In this document: positions 22,749 to 31,209 of the stretch, piece after piece
Layout: every line of letters starts with the position of its first letter
Position numbering within the stretch: the first letter of the stretch is position 1
Assembly (NCBI GenBank): GCA_036733345.1
Contig: DAINAR010000029.1
Location: 1 to 37,857, forward strand
DNA length: 37,857 nt
Reading direction: 5' to 3'
From: JAFGMQ01 sp036733345
GTDB taxonomy: Bacteria > Desulfobacterota > DSM-4660 > Desulfatiglandales > Desulfatiglandaceae
Notes under the pieces: generated by a model
Seen by the model: only the letters and a program-made list of their open reading frames with translations
What the model was told of the DNA's origin: nothing
Database searches by the model: none
Translations under genes and position numbers: made by a program

Positions 22749-22848
22749 NNNNNNNNNNNNNNNNNNNNNNNNNNNNNNNNNNNNNNNNNNNNNNNNNNNN
22801 NNNNNNNNNNNNNNNNNNNNNNNNNNNNNNNNNNNNNNNNNNNNNNNN
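22749..22848. other. assembly gap of 100 Ns
   Basis: A run of exactly 100 N bases, a conventional placeholder for a gap of unknown size. Any reading frame running through it is artificial. Confidence 1.
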
Positions 22849-23040
22849 CTTTCCAGAGGAGAGCTTGCCGTACTTCCGGCATGTGGTCATAATACATATG
22901 AATACAAACCTGAAGATTATGTGCGAAATGTTCTTGAGTTTCTGGAAAGACACGGCAGCGGTAATGGCGAAATTTCTGCAGAACAGGAAGATATTGTAGG
23001 GTTTTCCTGCCTGGCTGTAAGAAAAGACAGCATTTCCTGA
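22849..23040 (+). CDS. alpha/beta hydrolase, C-terminal fragment (5' end lost in gap)
   Basis: The 63 readable residues include LPACGHNTYEYKPEDY followed by VRNVLEFLERHG. The GH motif plus the final amphipathic helix is typical of the end of an alpha/beta hydrolase, where the His belongs to the catalytic triad. The upstream part, with nucleophile and Asp, would lie in the gap. The stop (TGA) overlaps the start of the B3/4-domain gene (TGATG), so the two are likely co-translated. Substrate unknown. Confidence 0.6.
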   Translation, partial: LSRGELAVLPACGHNTYEYKPEDYVRNVLEFLERHGSGNGEISAEQEDIVGFSCLAVRKDSIS

Positions 23041-23804
23041 TGCAGAAATCAGATATTGATTTTGAGGGAATATACATGGGAAGCACAGAACTTTTATATG
23101 TCATAGCAAATGATGTGTTTGCTCAATTTCCGGGATATGTGCGCGGAGTTGTAATTGCCCATGGAGTAAAAAACGGTGATTCACCGTATGAATTGATCTC
23201 GATGCTTCGTTCTGCTGAGGTCTCTGTTAGGGAGCAGTTTAAGGAGGAAACCATTGTTGAAGACCCAAGAATAGTTTCCTGGAGGGAGGCTTACCGTTCT
23301 TTTGGAGCCAAGCCCGCAAAGTTCAGGCCATCTATGGAGGCCATGGCTAGAAGGGTGCTTCACAACCAGGAGATACCATCTATTAACATCCTTGTTGACA
23401 TCGGAAATTTGGTATCTCTCAGGCATATCATCCCGGTTGGCGGACATGCGATAGATTTTGTAAAAGAAGGTCTTTCCCTGCGTGCCGCGAATGGAGATGA
23501 GAAATTCACACCATTCGGCTCTGATGAGATAGAAAGCCCTCTACCCGGAGAAATTATATTTGCTGAAGGAGATAAGGTGCTTACACGGCGTTGGACCTGG
23601 CGGCAGGCAAATCACACACTGCTTGTTGAAACGACTACTGCGGTTGAATTCAATGTTGACGCTCTGCCTCCCGTGAGTATCGGTGAAGTGGAAGAGATAT
23701 GTCGTGAGATTTCCGAGTTGGTTGAGCGGTTCTGCGGAGGGCATACAAGACATGAGATTATGACAGAAAAGAATGCCCGGATCAGGATAGATGAGATAAA
23801 ATAG
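23040..23804 (+). CDS. stand-alone B3/4-domain protein (PheT B3/B4-like)
   Basis: The 254-residue protein is made almost entirely of the B3/4 domain found in the beta subunit of phenylalanyl-tRNA synthetase, where it edits misacylated Tyr-tRNA(Phe). Recognisable blocks are WREAYRSFGAKPAKFRPSMEAM, the following INILVDIGNLVSLRHIIPVGGHA, and WRQANHTLLVETTTAV. Free-standing copies are common in bacteria; their role, whether tRNA or free amino-acid editing, is not established. The start ATG overlaps the stop of the upstream hydrolase fragment and has no separate ribosome site. The gene converges with trkH, 29 bases away. Confidence 0.85.
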   Translation: MQKSDIDFEGIYMGSTELLYVIANDVFAQFPGYVRGVVIAHGVKNGDSPYELISMLRSAEVSVREQFKEETIVEDPRIVSWREAYRSFGAKPAKFRPSMEAMARRVLHNQEIPSINILVDIGNLVSLRHIIPVGGHAIDFVKEGLSLRAANGDEKFTPFGSDEIESPLPGEIIFAEGDKVLTRRWTWRQANHTLLVETTTAVEFNVDALPPVSIGEVEEICREISELVERFCGGHTRHEIMTEKNARIRIDEIK

Positions 23805-23833
23805 AGTGATAGGATTGTTTATTTCGTGAATAT

Positions 23834-25282
23834 TTATTTTCGCCAGTATTCAGGCATAAATAAGACTATTACTGTATATATCTCCAGACGCCCTATGAGC
23901 ATACACAACATTAGAGTCCATTTTCCCGCCACCGGGATGGCAAGGTAGTTTTTAACCGGTCCAACAACTCCCAACCCGGGACCTATATTGCCTATGGATG
24001 CTGCAACAGAGGCTATTGCTGATACTGTATCAAGTCCCATTGCCGCCATAATCAGCGTGGCCAGGATAAACAGGCCAATATAGAGTATGAAAAATCCCCA
24101 AATGCTGCTGAGCACATTTGCAGGGACGGGATTCCCGCCCAATTTTACAGATGTTACAGCACGGGGATGAATAACTCTAAAGATTTCATGGTATGTGTGT
24201 CTGATAAGCAACATTATTCGCATAATTTTTATACCGCCTCCGGTAGATCCTGCCATTGCCCCGATAAACATGCAAATAAGAAGTATTAGCTGTGACAGGG
24301 CAGGCCATTTGTCATAATCAGCTGTGACGAAACCTGTTGTTGTTATGATGGAACTCACCTGGAAAGCAGCATATCGAAATGAGGTGGTTAAGGAACTGTA
24401 TATGGAACCATAGATATCAAATGTTATGACGAGAATAAAAATGCCTGTGAGAATCAGAAATACCCTGCATTCAGAATCTTTACCGAATACACTTAAATTG
24501 CCCTTGATCAATCTGTAATGGAGCGAAAAGTTGATGCCTGCCAGAAGTACAAAAATAATAAATACGAAATCAAAATACTGGTTGTTAAAATGGGCGATAC
24601 TGGCGTTTTTAGTAGAAAAGCCTCCTGTAGGCATGGTGCAGAAACTGTGACATACAGAATCAAAAAAAGGCATTCCACCTGCATAAAGAAGAATTATTTC
24701 CATAAAAGTGATTAATACATAGACTTTCCAGAGTGTTTTAGCTGTTTCTGATATCCTCGGCTTCAGCTTGTCAACTACCGGGCTGGGGATTTCCGCCCTG
24801 TAGAGCTGCATGCCACCGACACCGAGGTAGGGGAGGATAGCTATGGAAAGAACGATAATCCCCATTCCGCCGAGCCATTGCGTAAGACTCCTCCAAAGAA
24901 GAATACTTTGTGGAAGTCCTTCTACATCTGTTATTATGCTGGCGCCAGTGGTAGTAAATCCGGATATTGATTCAAAACAGGCGTTGGTGAAGTCTGGTAT
25001 TGACCCTGAAAAAAGATACGGGAGAGTTCCCAATAAACCGGAAGTCATCCATCCAAGTGAAACAATAGCAACAGCATCGCGGTGGCTCAGGGAAACTCTG
25101 TCCTGTTTTTTAATTAACAGGAAAATAATAAGACCGATCAGAGTGGTGACAAGAGAGGAAGTAAGAATTGCAATCGAGCTGCCATCTCTGAAAACAAGGG
25201 AGACTCCCAAAGGTAATCCCATGGAAATACCCAGGAAGATGGTCAGAATTGCTATGAAACGTATAATAACAAGCAGGTGCAT
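23834..25282 (-). CDS. trkH: Trk potassium uptake membrane subunit
   Basis: The 482-residue channel-type protein moves K+ inward together with TrkA. The four filter regions are visible: FTTTGAS, MPTGGFST, TTTGFVT and ASIGNIGPG, and GSTGGGIK marks the third repeat end. The N-terminus has the first two helices and the C-terminus ends in RLEIYTVIVLFMPEYW, as usual. It starts 2 bases after the trkA stop, so the pair is one transcription unit. A second trkH lies at the end of the window. Confidence 0.95.
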   Translation of the reverse strand: MHLLVIIRFIAILTIFLGISMGLPLGVSLVFRDGSSIAILTSSLVTTLIGLIIFLLIKKQDRVSLSHRDAVAIVSLGWMTSGLLGTLPYLFSGSIPDFTNACFESISGFTTTGASIITDVEGLPQSILLWRSLTQWLGGMGIIVLSIAILPYLGVGGMQLYRAEIPSPVVDKLKPRISETAKTLWKVYVLITFMEIILLYAGGMPFFDSVCHSFCTMPTGGFSTKNASIAHFNNQYFDFVFIIFVLLAGINFSLHYRLIKGNLSVFGKDSECRVFLILTGIFILVITFDIYGSIYSSLTTSFRYAAFQVSSIITTTGFVTADYDKWPALSQLILLICMFIGAMAGSTGGGIKIMRIMLLIRHTYHEIFRVIHPRAVTSVKLGGNPVPANVLSSIWGFFILYIGLFILATLIMAAMGLDTVSAIASVAASIGNIGPGLGVVGPVKNYLAIPVAGKWTLMLCMLIGRLEIYTVIVLFMPEYWRK

Positions 25283-25284
25283 TA

Positions 25285-26643
25285 TTAGAAGTATTCCAGT
25301 TTAACAGTAAGCAGCTTTTCCAGTTTGGGGACGACCTGTTGAAGGGCAAAGATTATAAGTCGGTCTTTCGGTTTGATGATACTGTCGCCTCGAGGAATAA
25401 TAATTTGTTCACCACGGATTATAGCTCCTACTATAGCTCCTTTTGGGAATTTGACCTTTGAAAGAGGAATATTCACAATATCAGACGTATCTAATGCCTC
25501 TGCTTCAATGGCTTCAGCATATTCTCCTTTGAGGGGGGTTACGGATATAATTTTGCCGCGCCTGATATACTGCAGTATGGCCCTGACCGCGGAAAGCCTT
25601 GGACTGACCACCGTATTGATACCAATTGCAGAAACGAAAGGGATATAACTCAGATTACTGATGCGCGTTATGGTTCTTTTTGCCCCAAGCCCCGTTGCCA
25701 GCAGTGAAATAAGGACATTTTTTTCCTCGTCCCCAGTGATCACAACCACTAAGTCCACATCCTCTATATTGACTTCCTGTAAAAGATTTTTGTCTGAACC
25801 GTCTCCGTTTATTACCATCACCTTTTCAAGCTTTTCCGCCAGTTTTAAGCATATATCATTATCTTTATCGATAATTTTAACATGAATTTTACTCTGTTCA
25901 AGCGCAGTTGCCAGAATAGTACCTGTCTGGCCTGCACCAACAATAATAACCCTTCTCAGGGCCTCATTCTTGATATTGAATAAATTGAAGGCCTGCGCTA
26001 TCTCATCTTTTTTTATCACTACATAAACTACATCATTTGCTTGAATAACATCTTTTCCATGAGGAATTACTACCTGATCCCCGCGCACAATTGCCCCTAT
26101 CAGCAATTTACCCTCCATCTCTTTAAATGACATCAATTTGCTGCCAATCAGAGTGGAGTTTTTACTTACCGTAAATCCTATAAGCTTAACTCTTCCTCCA
26201 ACGAAATCTATTACCTCAGAAGCGCCTGGAACTTCCATTAAACTTAAAATTAATTCAACCATAACTGATTGAGGATTAATTATATGGTCAATCCCTGAGG
26301 CCTCCTGATCGAAAAGTTGTCTTTCTACTAAAAACTCATTGTTTTTTACACGGGCTACTCTGATTATATATTTATTGAGACCATGAGCCAAAAGACACGA
26401 GATGAGATTTACTTCATCGATGTCTGTGGCTGCGACAAGCATATCAGCCCCTTCAATTCCAGCATCCCTCAGCAATTTCGGGCTTGTTCCTGAACCAAGT
26501 AATGCCTGAACATCTAGATTCTCTGTTACGGTCTTTATCTTTTGAGGATCTTTGTCAATAAGAACGACATCCTGGGTTTCCTCAGAAAGCCTCTGGGCTA
26601 TATTAAATCCGACTTCGCCGGCCCCAACGATAATAATTTTCAC
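25285..26643 (-). CDS. trkA: Trk potassium uptake NAD-binding regulatory subunit
   Basis: The 452-residue cytoplasmic protein has two RCK units. Each has a Rossmann GxGxxG (GAGEVGFNIA at residues 7-16; GAGQTGTILA near residue 236) followed by an acidic ribose-binding end (VLIDKD; IIDKD) and then a TrkA-C domain with VVIPHGKDVI or IIIPRGDSII. It gates the TrkH channel in response to NAD(H)/ATP. The start is GTG 26643, supported by AAGGAG 10 bases upstream. It is transcribed ahead of trkH. Confidence 0.95.
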   Translation of the reverse strand: MKIIIVGAGEVGFNIAQRLSEETQDVVLIDKDPQKIKTVTENLDVQALLGSGTSPKLLRDAGIEGADMLVAATDIDEVNLISCLLAHGLNKYIIRVARVKNNEFLVERQLFDQEASGIDHIINPQSVMVELILSLMEVPGASEVIDFVGGRVKLIGFTVSKNSTLIGSKLMSFKEMEGKLLIGAIVRGDQVVIPHGKDVIQANDVVYVVIKKDEIAQAFNLFNIKNEALRRVIIVGAGQTGTILATALEQSKIHVKIIDKDNDICLKLAEKLEKVMVINGDGSDKNLLQEVNIEDVDLVVVITGDEEKNVLISLLATGLGAKRTITRISNLSYIPFVSAIGINTVVSPRLSAVRAILQYIRRGKIISVTPLKGEYAEAIEAEALDTSDIVNIPLSKVKFPKGAIVGAIIRGEQIIIPRGDSIIKPKDRLIIFALQQVVPKLEKLLTVKLEYF

Positions 26644-26914
26644 GGGAATTTAACTCCTTTAGCAAAAAAATATAAAGGATGCAGAAAAAGGATTGCTTAT
26701 ACTCTGAAAGGTGTTTCAATCTCCTCCAGCCAGCAAACAGCATTTTACCTGCCATGATTCAAATATTAAGACCTGATTTTATAACTCTGTAAATTAAAGT
26801 CAACTGAATATAGAGATTTGACCTGATGATGGCTTTCACACGAAAATATTTCTTATTTTATGAGGATCCGATTCTTTTTCACTTAACATATTTTTTAAAC
26901 AGAAAATTACTAAA
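26644..26914. other. 271-base AT-rich region upstream of trkA
   Basis: It holds the trkA ribosome site and probably its promoter, on the minus strand, and the upstream region of the plus-strand operon. No strong promoter match or hairpin was identified. Confidence 0.4.
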
Positions 26915-27070
26915 ATGAATACTGTCGCCTGCAGCGAAAATCACTTACATATGGACAATAAGAAACCGCGGTGGTATATAGACTTTCACTGTGCCTATGT
27001 TGGATATCAAGGTTGCAGGTCTGCCAGTTATTTAATTGGTGCGCATTTGTTAAAAAGCTGCAAGCATTAA
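26915..27070 (+). CDS. possible 51-residue Cys/His-containing small protein
   Basis: An ATG frame ends 11 bases before the heptose-kinase start. The peptide contains KKPRWYIDFHCAYVGYQGC, with four Cys (C6, C26, C34, C49) and four His. An inner ATG at 26951 would give 39 residues. No strong ribosome site is visible and I recognise no family. Its position in the leader of the operon would also fit a short upstream coding sequence. Confidence 0.3.
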   Translation: MNTVACSENHLHMDNKKPRWYIDFHCAYVGYQGCRSASYLIGAHLLKSCKH

Positions 27071-27081
27071 TCGGGGAAAGT

Positions 27082-28101
27082 ATGCAGGCGTTAGAATACC
27101 ATTATAAAAAAAGGCGGCTGAAAGAATTCGTCGATAGATTTGTAAAGGCCAGGATTCTTGTAATAGGTGATGTTATTATGGATGAGTTTATCTGGGGAGA
27201 TGTATCCAGGATTTCTCCGGAAGCACCGGTACCTATTGTTGAAGTTAAACGCGAGACAAAGATGCTTGGCGGGTCTGCGAATGTTATTAACAATATCGCA
27301 AGTCTTGGTGCAAGACCTGTTCTATGTGGTATTGTGGGGGACGACCTTAATGGAGAGGAGATTTTCAGGATAATAAGAGGAATGGGTCTTGAAACGAATG
27401 GTATTGTGACTGAGAAGGGAAGGCACACAAGCATAAAGACAAGGATTGTGGCTCACAGCCAGCAGGTCGTACGCTTTGACCGGGAAAGCCGATTAAATAT
27501 CAGGGGTGAAAGCATAGAATATCTTCTTAATTTCGTTAAAAACAACCTGAATAATCTTGATGCGATTGTAATATCCGATTATGGCAAGGGGGTTATATCA
27601 GATCTTCTTATGAAGGAGTTAAGGACTTTAATAGATAATTTTTCAGGGAGATCAATTATTATTGCAGTTGATCCCAAGCTTGGCAATTTTCAATATTATC
27701 ATGGAGTAAACGTTATTACTCCAAACCATCATGAAGCAGGGGCCTTTTGCGGTTTTGATATTATTGACGAAGAAACGCTTGAGCGAGCAGGGAAGCAGAT
27801 ACTACATGAATTAGACTGCAGATCTGTGCTTATTACCCAGGGAAAGGACGGAATGACGCTTTTTGAAAATGGGGGTGAGATAATCCACATTCCAACAGTA
27901 GCAAAAAAGGTCTATGATGTCACAGGAGCCGGAGATACTGTTATCGGTACCTTTTCTCTGGGATTGGCATGCGGTCTGGATTTCAAATCTGCCGCTGTTT
28001 TGTCAAATTTTGCCGCAGGGATTGTTGTCGGAGAAGTAGGCACTTCTGTTGTCAGGGCCGAAGAACTGAAACAGGCGATTGATATCCCTTTTGATGATTG
28101 A
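27082..28101 (+). CDS. hldE: D-glycero-beta-D-manno-heptose-7-phosphate kinase
   Basis: The 339-residue PfkB/ribokinase-family protein phosphorylates heptose-7-phosphate at C1 on the way to ADP-heptose for lipopolysaccharide core. Motifs are VIGDVIMDEFIWG, GGSANVINNIASLGA (sugar binding), and the C-terminal DVTGAGDTVIGTF with the catalytic Asp and anion hole. It lacks the nucleotidyltransferase domain of bifunctional E. coli HldE, so it corresponds to the RfaE1 kinase half only. The open frame extends to 26971, but ATG 27082 has GGGGAAAG upstream and begins near the conserved domain. It starts a run of six plus-strand genes. Confidence 0.88.
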   Translation: MQALEYHYKKRRLKEFVDRFVKARILVIGDVIMDEFIWGDVSRISPEAPVPIVEVKRETKMLGGSANVINNIASLGARPVLCGIVGDDLNGEEIFRIIRGMGLETNGIVTEKGRHTSIKTRIVAHSQQVVRFDRESRLNIRGESIEYLLNFVKNNLNNLDAIVISDYGKGVISDLLMKELRTLIDNFSGRSIIIAVDPKLGNFQYYHGVNVITPNHHEAGAFCGFDIIDEETLERAGKQILHELDCRSVLITQGKDGMTLFENGGEIIHIPTVAKKVYDVTGAGDTVIGTFSLGLACGLDFKSAAVLSNFAAGIVVGEVGTSVVRAEELKQAIDIPFDD

Positions 28102-28116
28102 TTGCAGGGGAAACAC

Positions 28117-28656
28117 ATGAGCTATCCACATGAACCTGATCCTGTAAAACTTATTGTAAGCCTGTTTTCCCGGGACAGAGTCATAATCAAAAGTGTTATT
28201 GATATCCTGTCTGAAACGATCGGACCGGTTGACTGGATCAGCCCTGAAGTTTTATTTGATCGCACCAGGTATTATGAAAAAGAAATGGGATGGCCTCTTT
28301 TTCGACATTTTATTTCTTTTAGGGATTTAATCTCTGCAGATTATCTTGTTAATATAAAACTTGAAACAAATAGAATTGAGCAGGGATTCTTACATGATGG
28401 GAGCCGGCAAATCAATATCGATCCGGGTTATGTGTCCCCTGAAAGACTTGTTTTAGCTACCGGTAAAAATTATGTCCATCGTATATATCTATCCAAAGGA
28501 ATCTTTGCTGATTTAACTCTCGTTTATAAAAGAAAGAGCTTCAGAGCTTTAGAATGGACATATCCGGATTATGCAGATCCACAAATCATAAGTCTTTTTA
28601 ATGAGATAAGAAATCAATATATGGAAAAGCTAAAGGAGATAAAAAAGGTTGCTTAA
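28117..28656 (+). CDS. DUF4416 family protein
   Basis: The 179-residue protein matches DUF4416, a family found mostly in Desulfobacterota and other anaerobes. Recognisable parts are PVKLIVSLFSRD, FDRTRYYEKEMG, RQINIDPGYVSPERLVLATGKNYVHRIYL and the C-terminal WTYPDYADP. No function is known. I chose ATG 28117, which has AGGGGAA just upstream, over TTG 28102. It sits between the heptose kinase gene and yicC and overlaps the yicC start by 8 bases; the conserved link with yicC and gmk hints at a cell-envelope or RNA-related role, but that is inference. Confidence 0.85.
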   Translation: MSYPHEPDPVKLIVSLFSRDRVIIKSVIDILSETIGPVDWISPEVLFDRTRYYEKEMGWPLFRHFISFRDLISADYLVNIKLETNRIEQGFLHDGSRQINIDPGYVSPERLVLATGKNYVHRIYLSKGIFADLTLVYKRKSFRALEWTYPDYADPQIISLFNEIRNQYMEKLKEIKKVA

Positions 28657-29530
28657 AAGCATGACGGCCTACGGCAAAAGCGAGTGCCAGACAGGTGACA
28701 GGATTTTTTCAGCTGAGATCAAATCGATTAACAATCGATATAAGGATATTATTATCAGGCTGCCAAAGAATTTTCAGGCGGTTGAAAGAGAGCTCAAATC
28801 CATTATTTCCTCCAGGATAAGGAGAGGGAGGATTGAAGTTTCTATTCAATCAGAAAATATAGGCGGGGAGGCCTCTTACAATCTCGAACTGAATATCCCT
28901 TTGGTAAGATCCTATATAAAAATTTTAAATCAAATGGAAGAAGAGTTCGGTGTCGAAAAAAAAGTCCAGGCAGAAACTTTTTTGAGGATGAGTGATGTTA
29001 TTCTTTTCAGGCCTGTCGAACTGAATTCTGAAGAATTGATGCCGACTCTTGAAAAACTTATGAACATGTCTCTTGATTCTCTTGAAATAATGAAGCTCAA
29101 GGAGGGAGAGGCTGTTGAGGCTGATTTTAGAAACAGGCTTGGTTTGCTTGAAGAGTATGTTAATGATGTTGAAAAACGAGCCCCTGATCTGATTGAGGAA
29201 CACAGAAATAGACTTCAAATAAGTATTAAAAAAATGCTGGGAGACGTCAGTATTGACGAGAACAGACTGGCTCAGGAAGTGGCTTTTTTTGCAGAACGAT
29301 CTGATATAACTGAGGAGGTTGTGCGTATTAGAAGCCATTTGAAGCAGTTCTATGAATACCTTTCTCTGGATGATGCACTTGGCAGAAGACTTGAGTTTTT
29401 AATTCAGGAACTAAACAGGGAAGTTAATACCCTTGGAACAAAAGCTTCTGAACCATCCATAACCAACATCGTTGTGGAGATGAAAGCGGAACTGGAGAAA
29501 ATGCGTGAGCAGGTTCAGAACGTAGAATGA
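28649..29530 (+). CDS. yicC: YicC family endoribonuclease
   Basis: The 293-residue protein has the YicC N-terminal domain (LKSMTAYGKSE, then IKSINNRYKDI) and the C-terminal DUF1732 domain (EVNTLGTKASEPSITNIVVEMKAELEKMREQVQNVE region). YicC-type proteins are RNases linked to small-RNA turnover. I take TTG 28649 as start because E. coli YicC also begins with three residues before SMTAY, and AAGGAG lies at a proper distance. It overlaps DUF4416 by 8 bases and is followed by the remA-like gene and gmk, an order seen in many bacteria. Confidence 0.93.
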   Translation: MLKSMTAYGKSECQTGDRIFSAEIKSINNRYKDIIIRLPKNFQAVERELKSIISSRIRRGRIEVSIQSENIGGEASYNLELNIPLVRSYIKILNQMEEEFGVEKKVQAETFLRMSDVILFRPVELNSEELMPTLEKLMNMSLDSLEIMKLKEGEAVEADFRNRLGLLEEYVNDVEKRAPDLIEEHRNRLQISIKKMLGDVSIDENRLAQEVAFFAERSDITEEVVRIRSHLKQFYEYLSLDDALGRRLEFLIQELNREVNTLGTKASEPSITNIVVEMKAELEKMREQVQNVE

Positions 29531-29544
29531 AAGGAGATTTGTTT

Positions 29545-29817
29545 ATGAGTCCCAAGCTTGTGAGTGTAGGTTTCGGAAACTCCGTTGTATCTAAACGTGT
29601 AGTTGCTATTATTTCACCAAACGCCGCACCAATTAAACGTCTGAGAGATGAAGCCCGTGAGGAAAAACGTCTGATTGATGCCACCCAGGGAAGACGGACG
29701 AGATCTGTGATTATTACAGACAGTAACCATGTGATTTTATCAGCAATCCAGTCTGAAACAATAGCACAGAGATTTAATCCCAATTGTACATTAACTGCCG
29801 AAGATCTTGAAGAATAG
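29545..29817 (+). CDS. DUF370/RemA family regulator
   Basis: The 90-residue protein belongs to DUF370 (RemA of Bacillus subtilis is the known member, a DNA-binding activator of matrix genes). Typical features are LVSVGFGNSVVSKRVVAI at the start and the central PIKRLRDEAREE followed by DATQGRRTRSVIITDSNHV. An in-frame ATG at 29527 overlaps yicC, but AAGGAG at 29530-29535 points to ATG 29545. Its place between yicC and gmk is conserved in many phyla. Targets in this organism are unknown. Confidence 0.9.
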   Translation: MSPKLVSVGFGNSVVSKRVVAIISPNAAPIKRLRDEAREEKRLIDATQGRRTRSVIITDSNHVILSAIQSETIAQRFNPNCTLTAEDLEE

Positions 29818-29819
29818 CC

Positions 29820-30431
29820 ATGCCGGGAGAACTCTTTATTATTTCAGCACCATCCGGCGCCGGCAAGTCGACTATAGTTAATGGATTAAGAAACCGGATT
29901 GAGAATATAGGGTATTCCATATCCCATACGAGTCGCAAGCCGAGACGCACAGAAAGAGAAGGTGTTGATTATTATTTTACAGGAAGAGAAAAATTTAATG
30001 AAATGATAGATTCCGGGGCATTTGCCGAATGGGCAGAGGTCTATAATGATTTATACGGCACATCATTTTCCGTCCTTAATGATCAGATGGAGAGTGGTCT
30101 GGATGTGCTCCTGGATATTGATGCCCAGGGAGCTGGAAGGATTAAAGATAACTACAAAAATGCAGTGCTTATCTACGTGCTTCCACCTTCAATGGAGGCT
30201 CTGGAAAAAAGATTAAGGCAGCGTGGAACAGATGATGAAGTTATTATAAAGAAAAGGATGGAAAAAGCAGCCGGTGAGATCAAAAACTGCGTATGGTATG
30301 ATTATATAATAATTAATGACGATCTTGAAAAGGCCATAGCAGAGGCCGAGGCGATCATTGTTTCAGAGCGATGTAAAAAGGGCAGGCGTCTGCAGAAGAT
30401 TAAAAATATCTTTGACATTTCATTTCCGTGA
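29820..30431 (+). CDS. gmk: guanylate kinase
   Basis: It phosphorylates GMP to GDP. The 203-residue protein has the P-loop SAPSGAGKST (residues 9-18), the GMP-binding SHTSRKPRRTEREGVDYYF, and DIDAQGAGRI. The length is standard. It begins 2 bases after the remA-like stop and its own stop overlaps the rlmB start (GTGA), so translation is coupled along the operon. Confidence 0.97.
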   Translation: MPGELFIISAPSGAGKSTIVNGLRNRIENIGYSISHTSRKPRRTEREGVDYYFTGREKFNEMIDSGAFAEWAEVYNDLYGTSFSVLNDQMESGLDVLLDIDAQGAGRIKDNYKNAVLIYVLPPSMEALEKRLRQRGTDDEVIIKKRMEKAAGEIKNCVWYDYIIINDDLEKAIAEAEAIIVSERCKKGRRLQKIKNIFDISFP

Positions 30432-31192
30432 AATCATTTCAAAAAAAATCCACTTTACTGCTCCCGGGATTTCATGTGGTGCAGGAAACCCTGAAAACAG
30501 GTCGTTTCAGGGTCGAAGAGGTCTGGATTGCCGAACAGAAAAAGGGAATTCGTGCAAAAGAAATTATTCAGATTGCCGGAGAACGCGGCATCCCTGTCCG
30601 CTATAAAACCGGCTCAGAATTAACCAGCCTTTTTCCTGAAACAAATCATCAGGGCATTGTGGCATTAGCAGAAAGTTTCATATATTCCGATCTGGATAAT
30701 ATTATTAACAGTTCCAGGCAGGAGAATGGATTTTTGCTTCTTATTGCCCTGGATCATATAACTGATGAAGGAAATTTTGGCGCAATTATAAGGACTGCAG
30801 CATTTTTTGGAGTTCACGGCCTGATTATTCCAAAGGATCGGTCTGCCAAAGTCACCTCGAGGGTATTTAAGCGTTCTTCAGGGGCATGTGTGTATATAGA
30901 GATCGCCAGGGTAGTTAACCTTGCAAGGACCCTTGATCTTTTAAAAAAGAGGGGCTTCTGGATTATTGGTACTTCAGGAAACAGTGCCGATTCTATCTAT
31001 AATTTTGACTGGAAAAGGGATGTCGTTTTAGTTCTCGGCAGTGAAGAAAAAGGCTTGAGCAGAGCTATAAAGGAGCAATGCCACGTATCTCTCAGTATCC
31101 CGTCTTTAAATAAGATCGAGTCTCTTAATGTCGCTGTGGCTGGCGGGGTTATCCTTTCAGAGATTTTTCGTCAGAGGGGATTTAAATCCTGA
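30428..31192 (+). CDS. rlmB: 23S rRNA (guanosine-2'-O-)-methyltransferase
   Basis: The 254-residue protein is a TrmH/SpoU-family methyltransferase. An N-terminal substrate-binding domain (STLLLPGFHVVQETLKTG) precedes the trefoil-knot domain with the three SpoU motifs: HITDEGNFGAIIRTAAFFG, LVLGSEEKGLSRAI and IPSLNKIESLNVAVAGGVIL. It likely methylates G2251 of 23S rRNA, although separation from other SpoU members by eye is imperfect. The start is GTG 30428, overlapping the gmk stop. It converges with coaX after 17 bases. Confidence 0.88.
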   Translation: MKSFQKKSTLLLPGFHVVQETLKTGRFRVEEVWIAEQKKGIRAKEIIQIAGERGIPVRYKTGSELTSLFPETNHQGIVALAESFIYSDLDNIINSSRQENGFLLLIALDHITDEGNFGAIIRTAAFFGVHGLIIPKDRSAKVTSRVFKRSSGACVYIEIARVVNLARTLDLLKKRGFWIIGTSGNSADSIYNFDWKRDVVLVLGSEEKGLSRAIKEQCHVSLSIPSLNKIESLNVAVAGGVILSEIFRQRGFKS

Positions 31193-31209
31193 TGTGAAAG
31201 ATGCAAATT

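Noticed and set aside
22700..23104. Minus-strand frame through the N-run
   Set aside because: It exists only because Ns do not produce stops; it opposes the hydrolase fragment and the B3/4 gene.
26971..27081. N-terminal extension of the heptose kinase
   Set aside because: The extension is Cys-rich and unlike the family, while ATG 27082 has a good ribosome site.
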